A stretch of 64,000 bases of DNA, taken from assembly GCA_004322425.1 (NCBI GenBank), contig SCVJ01000042.1, positions 62,001 through 126,000 on the forward strand, written 5' to 3'. The position numbers were made by a program, and so were the translations under genes. The first letter of the stretch is position 1. Each line of letters begins with the position of its first letter. This document shows, piece after piece, positions 43,209-52,964 of the stretch. This DNA is from Chitinophagaceae bacterium. Lineage in GTDB: Bacteria > Bacteroidota > Bacteroidia > Chitinophagales > Chitinophagaceae. The notes under the pieces were generated by a model. That model made no database searches. It saw nothing but the letters and a program-made list of their open reading frames with translations, and was not told the DNA's origin.

Positions 43209-43228
43209 AGTGTTCAACCAATTTACAA

Positions 43229-44785
43229 ATGGCGCAAGCAAAAATACTTTGGGTAGATGATGAGATTGAAAGTCTTCAGTCGCAAAAAATATTTTTGGAA
43301 TCAAAAGGGTATTCTATTCAAACGGTAACCAACGGATTTGATGCCATAGATTTTGTAAAAGAAAATCAAGTTGATGTTGTTTTGATGGATGAATCTATGC
43401 CTGGCATCAGCGGATTGGAAACGCTAGCAAAAATTAAAGAAATCAACCGACAACTTCCTGTTGTATTGATTACTAAAAATGAAACAGAAAATTTAATGAA
43501 CGATGCGATTGGTTCTCAAATAAGTGATTATTTAATAAAACCGGTAAATCCCAATCAGGTACTGCTGAGTTTGAAAAAAATTTTGGACAACAAAAAATTG
43601 ATTTCAGAAAAAACAACTACAGCCTATCAGCAACAATTTCGAGAACTTTTTATGGTGCTGAATAGTAAGCCCGATTTTCAAGAATGGATTAGTGTTTATA
43701 AAAAACTTATTTATTGGGAATTGGAAATGGAAAAAAGTGATAGTAATGAAATGCTGGAAGTTTTACAATTGCAAAAAAGTGAAGCTAACACGGAGTTTAG
43801 CAAGTTTATCAGTAACCATTATCTTTCGTGGTTGCAATCTAAATCTTCAGCAAAACCTATTTTATCGCATACATTGATGCAACAAAAAGTATTGCCTTTT
43901 TTGGAGAAGGAAGTTCCTTTATTTTTTATTTTAATTGACAACTTACGCTTTGATCAATGGAAAGCCATTGAACCTATTTTTATTCAAAATTTTCGGATTG
44001 TTGAGGAAGAATGTTTTTACAGCATTTTACCAACCACTACGCAATATGCTCGTAATTCAATTCTGTCGGGCTTGTTGCCAGTTGATATTGCGGCACAATT
44101 CCCAAATGAATGGAAAAATGATGAAGAGGAAGTCGGAAAAAATTTACACGAAGAAACTTTTCTTCGTTCACAATTGCACCGACTTGGAAAAGGAAATTTA
44201 AAAGTATCGTTTACAAAAATTGTAAACAACCAAGCAGGAATTAACTTGGTAAATAATGTTCATAATTTATTACACAATGATTTGAATGTAGTGGTGTACA
44301 ATTTTGTAGATATGCTTAGTCATGCAAGAACAGAAATGGAAGTGTTGAAAGAATTGGCAAGTGATGAAATAAGCTATCGATCTATTACTCAAAGTTGGTT
44401 TGAACATAGTCCGTTGTATCAAGCGCTAAAAAAAATTGCGGGTAAAAATATTCGAATAGTGCTGGCTACCGATCATGGAAGTATAAAAGTGAAAAAAGCT
44501 TGCAAAGTGGTGGGAGATAAACAAACAACTACCAATCTTCGTTACAAGCACGGACGAAATTTAAGTTATGAAGCCAAAGAGGTATTGGCTTTTCGAAATC
44601 CTCAAGAAGCAGGATTGCCGGGCCCCTCTATTAATTCATCATATATTTTTGCCAAAGAAGACGGCTATCTCTGTTATCCAAACAATTACAACCATTTTGC
44701 AAATTATTATCGTAATACATTTCAACACGGAGGTGTAAGTTTGGAGGAAATGATTGTGCCTGTCATTAAAATGGCTAGCAAGTAA
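43229..44785 (+). CDS. porX: Response regulator with PglZ/alkaline-phosphatase-like effector domain (T9SS regulator PorX)
   Basis: Receiver ILWVDDEIESLQSQKIFLESKGY...VLMDESMPGISGLETL...DYLIKPVNPNQVLLSLKKIL; effector IDNLRFDQWKAIEPIF, YARNSILSGLLP, LATDHGSIKV, YKHGRNLSYE. Confidence 0.93.
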   Translation: MAQAKILWVDDEIESLQSQKIFLESKGYSIQTVTNGFDAIDFVKENQVDVVLMDESMPGISGLETLAKIKEINRQLPVVLITKNETENLMNDAIGSQISDYLIKPVNPNQVLLSLKKILDNKKLISEKTTTAYQQQFRELFMVLNSKPDFQEWISVYKKLIYWELEMEKSDSNEMLEVLQLQKSEANTEFSKFISNHYLSWLQSKSSAKPILSHTLMQQKVLPFLEKEVPLFFILIDNLRFDQWKAIEPIFIQNFRIVEEECFYSILPTTTQYARNSILSGLLPVDIAAQFPNEWKNDEEEVGKNLHEETFLRSQLHRLGKGNLKVSFTKIVNNQAGINLVNNVHNLLHNDLNVVVYNFVDMLSHARTEMEVLKELASDEISYRSITQSWFEHSPLYQALKKIAGKNIRIVLATDHGSIKVKKACKVVGDKQTTTNLRYKHGRNLSYEAKEVLAFRNPQEAGLPGPSINSSYIFAKEDGYLCYPNNYNHFANYYRNTFQHGGVSLEEMIVPVIKMASK

Positions 44786-44852
44786 TGGCGGATTTTTTTT
44801 AGGAATAATTTTAAAAATTGATTTACCAGTTGCGTTAACTTTGTATTCTTTT

Positions 44853-45128
44853 ATGAAATACACACAATCAGCACTTGATAAGTTAGAAGCAATAGTTGAG
44901 GAAGCAGGATATGTAATTCGTTATGAACGGGGAACATTTCAAAGCGGCTATTGTATATTGGAGTTGAAAAAAGTGGTTGTACTCAATAAATTTTTACCAA
45001 CCGAAGGTCGCATTAATACTATGTTCGATCTTATTCCTCAATTGGAAATTAACAAAGAGTTGTTGAGCGATGAGTCGAAGAAAACATATTCCAAACTCAT
45101 CGTAAAACAAACGGAAGAAAGTAATTGA
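44853..45128 (+). CDS. Small uncharacterised protein (91 aa)
   Basis: Start MKYTQSALDKLEAIVEEAGYVIRYERGTFQSGYCILELKKVVVLNKFLPTEGRI. Internal Met chosen because the longer ORF overlaps porX. Confidence 0.8.
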   Translation: MKYTQSALDKLEAIVEEAGYVIRYERGTFQSGYCILELKKVVVLNKFLPTEGRINTMFDLIPQLEINKELLSDESKKTYSKLIVKQTEESN

Positions 45129-45188
45129 AAAAAGGAATAACTTTTTTTGTAGAATCTGATATTGTTATTTTGAGTTATAAATTTACAA

Positions 45189-45968
45189 GTGAATTATCCT
45201 CCGCTTAAAATTACTTTTCTTGGAACGGGTACCAGCAGTGGTGTGCCAATGATTTCTTGTAATTGCGAAGTGTGTGCTTCTGTCGATAAAAAAGATAAAC
45301 GACTTCGGCCCAGTGTTCTCATTCAATCATCCACTACAACAATTGTAATTGATACAACACCTGATTTTCGTTATCAAATGCTGCGAGAGAATGTCAAACA
45401 ACTGGATGCGGTTTTGTTAACACATTCTCATAAAGATCATATTGCGGGATTGGATGATGTGCGGGCTTTTAATTTTTTTTATAAAAAGGTGATGCCAGTT
45501 TATGCTAATTCTGCAACAGAGACAGCCATTCAAAAAGAATTTAGCTATGTTTTTTCAGGAGAAAAATATCCTGGTATTCCGGTGTTGGATCTAATTACTA
45601 TTCCCGAAGAGCTATTTTTTATTGGCGATATTCCCGTAATTCCTATAAAAGTATGGCATCATAAAATGGCTGTATTAGGATTTCGTTTCGGAAATTTTAC
45701 CTACATCACCGATGCAAACAAAATTGATGATTCCGAAAAAGAAAAAATAAAGGGTAGTAAGGTTATGGTTTTAAATGCTTTACGTAAACAACAGCATCTC
45801 TCTCATTTTACACTGGGAGAAGCCATTGATTTGGTTAAGGAAATTCAAGTACCAACAGCTTATTTTACACATATTTCACATCAATTGGGAATTCATCAAC
45901 AAGTAGAAGCCGAACTTCCCGAAGGAATACATCTCGCATTTGACGGATTGGTTTTACAGCTGCAGTAG
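45189..45968 (+). CDS. MBL-fold metallo-hydrolase, PhnP-like; GTG start
   Basis: FLGTGTSSGVPMISCNCEVCAS; LLTHSHKDHIAGLDDVRAFNFF; YITDANKI; FTHISHQLG. Confidence 0.9.
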   Translation: MNYPPLKITFLGTGTSSGVPMISCNCEVCASVDKKDKRLRPSVLIQSSTTTIVIDTTPDFRYQMLRENVKQLDAVLLTHSHKDHIAGLDDVRAFNFFYKKVMPVYANSATETAIQKEFSYVFSGEKYPGIPVLDLITIPEELFFIGDIPVIPIKVWHHKMAVLGFRFGNFTYITDANKIDDSEKEKIKGSKVMVLNALRKQQHLSHFTLGEAIDLVKEIQVPTAYFTHISHQLGIHQQVEAELPEGIHLAFDGLVLQLQ

Positions 45969-46039
45969 TATTATTTTTTATACTAACACTTGTTAGATTC
46001 TACATTTCGCTCGTATCTTGCGCCCTCTAATTTTCAAAC

Positions 46040-47182
46040 ATGAACTTTCAACCAAGCGAAATAACCCTTCAAGTTGCACAAACCGCAAAAGATTTTGCAA
46101 TTCAACACATCAAACCTCATATTATGGAGTGGGATGAAGCGCAAGAATTTCCAGTTAAAATTTTTAAAGCAATGGGAAAACTGGGATTGATGGGCGTTCT
46201 TGTTCCGGAACAATATGGCGGATCAGGACTTGGCTATTTTGAATATAAAGTGGTGGTGGAAGAAATATCCAAAGTTTGCGGATCCATTGGATTGAGCGTT
46301 GCGGCACATAATTCACTTTGCGTGGGACATATTCTGTCGTTTGGAAATGAAGAGCAAAAGAAAAAATATTTACCCAAACTTGCTACTGCCGAACATATTG
46401 GTGCATGGGGATTAACAGAAGCTAATACAGGAAGTGATGCCGGTAATATGAAATGTACTGCTACAAAAGATGGCAATGATTGGATAATAAATGGCACTAA
46501 AAATTGGATTACGCACGGTAAAACCGGAGACATTGCGGTTGTAATTTGCAGCACTGGAGCACCAAGAACAAAAAATAATGCAACTGCATTTATTGTAGAA
46601 AGAGGAACGGTTGGTTTTTCTGCTGGCAAAAAAGAAAACAAATTGGGAATGCGTGCAAGCGAAACAGCAGAAATGGTTTTTGATAATTGTCGTGTTTCGG
46701 ATGAAAACCGAATTGGTGAAATTGGCGACGGGTTTAAACAATCATTGAAAGTATTGGATGGCGGGCGAATTTCTATTGCTACACTTTCTTTGGGAATTGC
46801 AAGAGGTGCTTATGAAGCAGCTTTGAAATATTCGCAAGAACGATATCAGTTCGATCAACCCATTTCTAATTTTCAAGGAATTTCTTTTAAGCTTGCCGAT
46901 ATGGCTACAGAAATAGCTGCTGCCGAATTATTGATTTTACAAGCTTGCGATCAAAAAAACAGAGGAGAAAATGTTACCAAAACCTCGGCTATGGCCAAAT
47001 ATTATGCCAGCGAAGTAGCCGTAAGAGTTGCCAACGATGCTTTACAAGTTTTTGGTGGATATGGCTATACCAAAGATTTTCCGGTAGAAAAATTTTATCG
47101 CGATGCCAAACTTTGCACAATTGGCGAAGGCACTTCCGAAATTCAGAAATTAGTTATTTCAAGAGCAGTACTTAAAAACTAA
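46040..47182 (+). CDS. Acyl-CoA dehydrogenase
   Basis: WGLTEANTGSDAGNMKCTATKDG; KLGMRASETAEMVFDNCRV; LDGGRISIATLSLGIARGAYEAA; QVFGGYGYTKDFPVEKFYRDAKLCTIGEGTSEIQ. Confidence 0.95.
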   Translation: MNFQPSEITLQVAQTAKDFAIQHIKPHIMEWDEAQEFPVKIFKAMGKLGLMGVLVPEQYGGSGLGYFEYKVVVEEISKVCGSIGLSVAAHNSLCVGHILSFGNEEQKKKYLPKLATAEHIGAWGLTEANTGSDAGNMKCTATKDGNDWIINGTKNWITHGKTGDIAVVICSTGAPRTKNNATAFIVERGTVGFSAGKKENKLGMRASETAEMVFDNCRVSDENRIGEIGDGFKQSLKVLDGGRISIATLSLGIARGAYEAALKYSQERYQFDQPISNFQGISFKLADMATEIAAAELLILQACDQKNRGENVTKTSAMAKYYASEVAVRVANDALQVFGGYGYTKDFPVEKFYRDAKLCTIGEGTSEIQKLVISRAVLKN

Positions 47183-47183
47183 A

Positions 47184-47204
47184 AACCCAACTATCTGTTG
47201 GGTT
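47184..47204. terminator. Bidirectional terminator hairpin between convergent acyl-CoA dehydrogenase and S9 peptidase genes
   Basis: Perfect 8-bp stem AACCCAAC/GTTGGGTT, loop TATCT; minus strand followed by TTTAGTTTTT-type tract. Confidence 0.65.
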
Positions 47205-47212
47205 CTTAAAAT

Positions 47213-49333
47213 TTAAAAAGGTCTTACTGGTTGTTTGGCTGGTTGCCAGAAAATTTCAGGCATCGGGCGTTGCAGTAAGTGTTGGTAATAAAAATTATAG
47301 GCTTCAGTTCTATTATGAATGCCTTTGGCAGCATTAACAGCGCCAATTCCGTGTCGTTCGGACGGATACACCATAAACTCAAAATGTTTTTTAAGATCTT
47401 GTAATTTATTAATAAGGGCCAAACTATTTTGCATGTGCACATTATCATCCGATGTGCCATGAACGATACGAAGTGTTCCTTTTAGTTTATCGGCATAATT
47501 CATTACTGAAGTAATTTTATAACCTTCTGGATTTTCTTTGGGTGTGTCCATAAATCGTTCGGTATAATGAGTGTCATAAAATTGCCAATCAGTTACCGAT
47601 GAATTTGCAATGCCGTGTGTAAAAACATCGGCGCCATACGTGAGTGCCATGCAAGTCATATAACCGCCAAAACTTCCACCAGTAATTCCAATTCGAGTTC
47701 CATCAACAAATGATTTTCCTTTCAACCAATTGCCACATTGCATATAATCTTCAATCTCATATTTTCCTAATTGACGGTGAATAAAATTCATTCCTTTTTT
47801 CCCAAAATGTCCGCTGCTGCGATTGTCAAATGCAACTTGTATCATTCCTTCCTGTGCCCACCAAAGTTCTTGAGCTGAAGTTTTCCAACTATCGTAAACG
47901 GTTCCAGCATTAGGACCTCCATAAATACTTACTAGCACCGGATATTTTTTTGTCGGATCGAAATTGATGGGGTATGTAATTTGCACCGGTAAATCAAACA
48001 ATCCATCTGCCGATTTTACACGAACCAATTCTTTTTTAGGCAATTCATACGCTGAAAATTCTTCGCCTTTTGTATTTCCCAATTCGCGAATTTGTTTTCC
48101 ATTTATATCCATCAACACCATTGTGGTTGGAGTTTGAAGATTGGAATACGTAGTAATAAAGTAGCTGTTGTTGGGCGAAAGATTAAAACCTGTGAAAGAA
48201 TTATCGCCAAAGGAAAGTCTCTTCAAATTTTTTCCGTCAAAAGAAGCTTGGTATAAATCCCAACGAGTCGAATTTTCCTTGCGGGCATTAAAGTAAATCA
48301 GCTTTGCTTTTTCATCCATTTTATAAATACTGCCAACGGTAAAATCGCCATTTGTAATTCTATTCATTTCTTTACCGTTTGCATCATGCAAATAATATTG
48401 AGCCCATCCAGACTTATCGGATTTTAAAATAAAATTTTTACCAGAAGGAAGAAATTCAATTCTGTCATCTTGATCTAAATCAATCCAAGTAGTTTGCTGT
48501 TCATCGTAAATTGAAGTTTTCTTTCCAGAATTTTTATCAATATCAAAAACAGTTAAGTGATCTTGTCCTCTGTTCATCCAAGAAATCCAAAGTTTATTTT
48601 CCGGAGTCCATAATGCGGCACCAAAATATTGATCATCTTTTTCATTAAAATCTGCCCAAATTGTTTTTTGTGTTTCAATGTTTACCAATCCAATTTTTAC
48701 TTCGGGATTTTTATCGCCCACTTTTGGATACGATTCATTTTCCAAATAACCGTGCTGCTCTTTAATTACATAAATGGGAAACGTAGGAACTTGAGAGTCA
48801 TCAAAACGCATAAAGCAAATTGATTTACTATCAGGGCTCCACCAAAAAGCTTTGTAGCGGCTTGCTCGTCCAAGTATTTCTTCAAAATAAACCCAGGAAG
48901 CATACCCATTTTTTATAAATTCACTTCCGTCAAAACTAAGTCGTGTGTCTATTTTTGTTTCGGCATTGCGGATGTATAAATCATTATTTAATGTATATGC
49001 CGCCAACGCACCATCAGGAGATTGTGTAAAATTTTTTGCACCCGCTGGAGCTGAAAAATCTTTTTTTATTTGCGGTTGTTCTGTTTTGTTTTCATATAAA
49101 ACGGCTTCACCAGTTTTAACATTTACCGAATACGATTTTGTTTTTCCATCACTTTCTCTACGCATTTCCGAAAAATGAGTATCATCTATCCATCCGCTAA
49201 TTTGCGGTAGAGGTTTACTCATATTAGTTGGCTTCATATTAAAAGCCTGTTCGTAACTCACTGCCTTTTTTTGTGCAAATGAAACCAAAGAAATACTAGT
49301 TGATAAAACAACTAACGCTACAAAATTTTTCAT
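47213..49333 (-). CDS. S9 (DPP IV-like) prolyl peptidase with signal peptide
   Basis: Nucleophile motif GITGGSFGGYMTCMALTYG; VSIYGGPNAGTVYDSW; VHGTSDDNVHMQNS; PSERHGIG. Confidence 0.94.
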   Translation of the reverse strand: MKNFVALVVLSTSISLVSFAQKKAVSYEQAFNMKPTNMSKPLPQISGWIDDTHFSEMRRESDGKTKSYSVNVKTGEAVLYENKTEQPQIKKDFSAPAGAKNFTQSPDGALAAYTLNNDLYIRNAETKIDTRLSFDGSEFIKNGYASWVYFEEILGRASRYKAFWWSPDSKSICFMRFDDSQVPTFPIYVIKEQHGYLENESYPKVGDKNPEVKIGLVNIETQKTIWADFNEKDDQYFGAALWTPENKLWISWMNRGQDHLTVFDIDKNSGKKTSIYDEQQTTWIDLDQDDRIEFLPSGKNFILKSDKSGWAQYYLHDANGKEMNRITNGDFTVGSIYKMDEKAKLIYFNARKENSTRWDLYQASFDGKNLKRLSFGDNSFTGFNLSPNNSYFITTYSNLQTPTTMVLMDINGKQIRELGNTKGEEFSAYELPKKELVRVKSADGLFDLPVQITYPINFDPTKKYPVLVSIYGGPNAGTVYDSWKTSAQELWWAQEGMIQVAFDNRSSGHFGKKGMNFIHRQLGKYEIEDYMQCGNWLKGKSFVDGTRIGITGGSFGGYMTCMALTYGADVFTHGIANSSVTDWQFYDTHYTERFMDTPKENPEGYKITSVMNYADKLKGTLRIVHGTSDDNVHMQNSLALINKLQDLKKHFEFMVYPSERHGIGAVNAAKGIHNRTEAYNFYYQHLLQRPMPEIFWQPAKQPVRPF

Positions 49334-49441
49334 ATTTTTTTTAATTAAGGAGTTGGAAAGTTACAAGGAAATTTAATTTAGCCAATACCGTTCGTAAATC
49401 AAATTGGAAAAGTTCTGGAAAGTTATTGTGCAAATAGAAAT

Positions 49442-51265
49442 CTATCTCACTTCTTGCATCTCCACTAATTTTTTATAAAAACCATTTTGAGCAATAAGAT
49501 GGTCGTGGCTACCGCGTTCAACAATTTGTCCTTTTTGTAAAACTAATATTTCATCGGCGTGGCGGATGGTAGATAATCTATGTGCAATTACAATGCTGGT
49601 TCTGTTTTGCATCATATTGTTGATGGCATCTTGCACCAATCTTTCGCTTTCTGTATCTAAAGAAGAAGTTGCTTCGTCCAAAATTAGGATGGGTGGATTT
49701 TTCAAAACGGCTCTGGCAATGGTTAACCTTTGTTTTTCGCCTCCGCTAAGTTTATTGCCGCGGTCGCCAATATTGGTGTTGTAACCCTTTTCTTTTTGAA
49801 TTATAAACTGATGGGCGTTTGCAATTTTAGCAGCAGAAATTATTTCTTCTTCGGTGGCATCTGGTTTTCCTAATTGGATATTATGGCTAATAGTATCGTT
49901 AAATAAAATGGGTTCTTGTGTTACAATACTCATTACATTTCTCACGGATTGCAATGAATAGTTTTTAATATTTATTCCATCAATCAATACTTCGCCGCTT
50001 GTAGCATCATGAAATCGTGGAATCAAATCGGCTAATGTTGTCTTTCCGCCACCCGAAGCGCCCACTAAGGCAATGGTTTCTCCTTTTTCTACAGTAAAAT
50101 TGATGTGGTCGAGAATGACTGAATCTCCATACGAAAAACAAACGTTTTTAAATTCAATCTTGTCATTAAAAAAGTTCAGTTGTTGCCCATTTTTATTTTC
50201 ATCAAGAAGAACGGGTGTTTGTAAAATTTCTTCAATTCTTCCAATAGCGGCCGTTCCTTTTCGCATATTGCTAAATGAAATAGAAAGCGCTTTAGCGGGA
50301 TTAATTAAGTTATAAAAAATTCCGAGATAACCAATAAATGTCGAAGCCTCCAAGGCAATTTCATTTTTGATAACCAAACTGCCGCCATAATAAAGTACCG
50401 CACAAAATAAGGTAACGCCCATTACTTCGGAAAGTGGCGAAGCTAAATCTCTACGGTAGCTGATATTATTTTTGGCTTGTAGCAATTCATTGTTTGTATT
50501 GAAAAATTTTGCTCTTAAAATTTTTTCAATGTTGAATGCTTTAATTACGCGCAAGCCACCCAAAGTTTCATCCAATGTGGCCAATGTTTCGCCATATTTG
50601 TTGGCTACTTGTTGGGATTGTTGTTTTAACGATTTTGTAATTTGTCCAATAACTAAACTCAGTACAGGTATTAGCAATAACAGAAATAAAGTAAGTTGAA
50701 AACTAAGCGCAAATAAAAAACCAAGTGTTACTATTATGGTCAATGGATCGCGCAACCAACCTTCCAAAGTTCCTACCACCGAATTTTCAATTTCGCTAAC
50801 ATCATTCGTCATTCGGCTCATTAAATCACCCTTTCTTTTTTCGTTAAAAAATCCAATCGGTAATCGAAGTACTTTGTCGTATAAATCTTCTCGAAACTGA
50901 TTGACGATTTTATTTTTTAGCGGATTCAAAACATAAAAAGACAAATAAAGAAATAGGTTTTTTAGAAAAATAAAAGTAATCATCAGCAAACAAATAAAAC
51001 CAAGTGTAGGAATTTTGCCGTGATCATTTACCCAGTTCTCCAAAAAAAATTTCACGCTTTGAATTAGCGTAGAACTTCCTTGTTTAATTTCAATTGTAGT
51101 AACAGAAAACGTTTTGGAGGTGCCAAAAATTAATTCCAAAAAAGGCATCAACATACCGATGGAAACAATGGAAAATACAATGCTTAGCACTGTAAAAAAA
51201 ACATACAAAACCACCTTTTTTTTATAGGCCGATAAGTAAGTAAAAATTCTAGAATATTTCCTCAT
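49442..51265 (-). CDS. ABC exporter, fused permease-ATPase (MsbA-like)
   Basis: Walker A VGASGGGKTTLADLI; signature KLSGGEKQRLTIARAVL; Walker B PPILILDEATSSLDTESE; N-terminal TM domain GDLMSRMTNDVSEIENSV. Confidence 0.94.
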   Translation of the reverse strand: MRKYSRIFTYLSAYKKKVVLYVFFTVLSIVFSIVSIGMLMPFLELIFGTSKTFSVTTIEIKQGSSTLIQSVKFFLENWVNDHGKIPTLGFICLLMITFIFLKNLFLYLSFYVLNPLKNKIVNQFREDLYDKVLRLPIGFFNEKRKGDLMSRMTNDVSEIENSVVGTLEGWLRDPLTIIVTLGFLFALSFQLTLFLLLLIPVLSLVIGQITKSLKQQSQQVANKYGETLATLDETLGGLRVIKAFNIEKILRAKFFNTNNELLQAKNNISYRRDLASPLSEVMGVTLFCAVLYYGGSLVIKNEIALEASTFIGYLGIFYNLINPAKALSISFSNMRKGTAAIGRIEEILQTPVLLDENKNGQQLNFFNDKIEFKNVCFSYGDSVILDHINFTVEKGETIALVGASGGGKTTLADLIPRFHDATSGEVLIDGINIKNYSLQSVRNVMSIVTQEPILFNDTISHNIQLGKPDATEEEIISAAKIANAHQFIIQKEKGYNTNIGDRGNKLSGGEKQRLTIARAVLKNPPILILDEATSSLDTESERLVQDAINNMMQNRTSIVIAHRLSTIRHADEILVLQKGQIVERGSHDHLIAQNGFYKKLVEMQEVR

Positions 51266-51359
51266 GGGGTAATGCTGCCGTAGATGCGGTAAAAGTAGTT
51301 AATTTTGTTGTTGCATTATTGATTTTCAACAACTACTCGTATAGTTTAACGGATAACAA

Positions 51360-51728
51360 ATGGAAGAAGGAAAAAGACAAAAGCAAATTGCCGGTTTATT
51401 AAATGTAGAAATGAATGGCATTTTTCAACACTTGGGATTAACCATGATAGGTGGAGGAATGGTTTCAATTGCTTCTGTTCAGATTACACCCGACTTATTG
51501 GAAGCAAGATTTTATTTAAGCTTTTTTCAAGTAAAGGATGTGACAATCGCATTAAAAAAAATTGAAGACCGTCATCACGAAATAAAAAAAGAATTAACTT
51601 CAAAAGTGCGCCACCAATTGAGGAGCATGCCGGTATTAAAATTTTTTAGAGACGATACGCTGGATCAGGTCTTTAAAATAGAAGAGTTGTTTAAAAATAT
51701 AAAAGATCAACAGCACAAAGGAGAATAG
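51360..51728 (+). CDS. rbfA: Ribosome-binding factor A
   Basis: RQKQIAGLLNVEMNGIFQ; VQITPDLLEARFYLSFF; RHQLRSMPVLKFFRDDTLDQ. Confidence 0.88.
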   Translation: MEEGKRQKQIAGLLNVEMNGIFQHLGLTMIGGGMVSIASVQITPDLLEARFYLSFFQVKDVTIALKKIEDRHHEIKKELTSKVRHQLRSMPVLKFFRDDTLDQVFKIEELFKNIKDQQHKGE

Positions 51729-51732
51729 CTTC

Positions 51733-52956
51733 ATGAATTTATTCTTTGCTTGGCGATATTTTAATTCAAAAAAATCTACTACTGCCATCAATGTTATTGC
51801 TTGGATTAGCATTGTAGCCATGACTTTTGGCACAGCGGCATTGATTTTAGTATTAAGTGTGTTTAATGGTTTTGAAGGATTGGTAAAATCACTCTACTCC
51901 TCTTTTTATACCGACTTAAAAATTTTTCCTGCTCAAGGAAAAGTATTATCGCTTACTCAAGATCAATTAAATAAACTAAAAGGTTTTTCGGGAGTAGAAA
52001 ATTACTCATTGATAGCTGAGGAGAAAGCATTGTTACAAAATGGTGAACAGCAATCTATCGTAAGTTTGAAAGGGGTTGATGAGAATTATCAATATGTGAG
52101 TGGCGTTGCAAAATCAATTATAAGAGGAACATTTGAATTGGGTGATGCCGAAAATGCAAAAATTGTTTTGGGTGCAGGAATCGAAAATGCAATCGGGGTT
52201 CAATCCGACAGAAATTTATTCCCTTTAGTAATTCATATTCCAAAAAGAACTACTGGAAACAACTTACAGCTGAATTCAAATATTGCGAGTGGTGTACTTA
52301 ATTCGTCGGGAGCATTTGCCATTCAACAGGATTTTGATAATAAATATGCCATTACAAATCTTGCTTTTGTAAAAGGAATGATGGGGATGGCAACCAATGA
52401 ATACAGCGCTGTAGAGATATCTACAACGGATGAAACAAATGCTGATGAGATAAAAAATAATATTGCACAGTTTTTAGGGAAAGAATATTTAGTGCTAACT
52501 CGGTTTGAGCAAAATCGAAATTTATATTCAATCATGCAGGCCGAAAAATGGGTAATTTTTGCAGTGCTCTGCCTTATTTTAATAGTGGCCGCTTTTAATA
52601 TCATTGGTGCTTTAACGATGCTGGTGTTGGAAAAAGAAAAAGACATTAGTGTATTATACGCATTGGGTGGAAGTACAAATTTTATTCAGAAAATATTTTT
52701 AAGTACAGGAATGTTATTAGCTGTAATTGGTGGAGCAATGGGAATGCTTTTAGCAACGGCTGTGGCTTGGTTGCAAGTTGAATATAAACTAATCCCTTTG
52801 CAGGGAGGATCATTTTTGATTAATTATTTTCCAGTACAATTAAAACTTTCCGATTATTTATTGGTGGGAATATCTGTAATTGTAATTGCTCTACTTGCCT
52901 CTTGGATTCCTTCGCGAAAGGCTGCTCTGCAAAAATTTTCTTTACGAAGCGAGTAA
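51733..52956 (+). CDS. LolC/E-like ABC transporter permease (FtsX/MacB-PCD)
   Basis: FFAWRYFNSKKSTTAINVIAWISIVAMTFGTAALILVLSVFNGFEGLVKSLY; IIGALTMLVLEKEKDISVLYALGGS; ASWIPSRKAA. Confidence 0.88.
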   Translation: MNLFFAWRYFNSKKSTTAINVIAWISIVAMTFGTAALILVLSVFNGFEGLVKSLYSSFYTDLKIFPAQGKVLSLTQDQLNKLKGFSGVENYSLIAEEKALLQNGEQQSIVSLKGVDENYQYVSGVAKSIIRGTFELGDAENAKIVLGAGIENAIGVQSDRNLFPLVIHIPKRTTGNNLQLNSNIASGVLNSSGAFAIQQDFDNKYAITNLAFVKGMMGMATNEYSAVEISTTDETNADEIKNNIAQFLGKEYLVLTRFEQNRNLYSIMQAEKWVIFAVLCLILIVAAFNIIGALTMLVLEKEKDISVLYALGGSTNFIQKIFLSTGMLLAVIGGAMGMLLATAVAWLQVEYKLIPLQGGSFLINYFPVQLKLSDYLLVGISVIVIALLASWIPSRKAALQKFSLRSE

Positions 52957-52964
52957 AGTATTTA

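Noticed and set aside
43229-44785. PglZ domain as a sign of a BREX phage-defence system
   Set aside because: The receiver-PglZ architecture is PorX, and no BREX partners (brxL, pglX, brxC) are nearby.
46234-46641. 135-aa antisense ORF in the acyl-CoA dehydrogenase gene
   Set aside because: Entirely inside a well-supported CDS with no signal of a real protein; shadow ORF.
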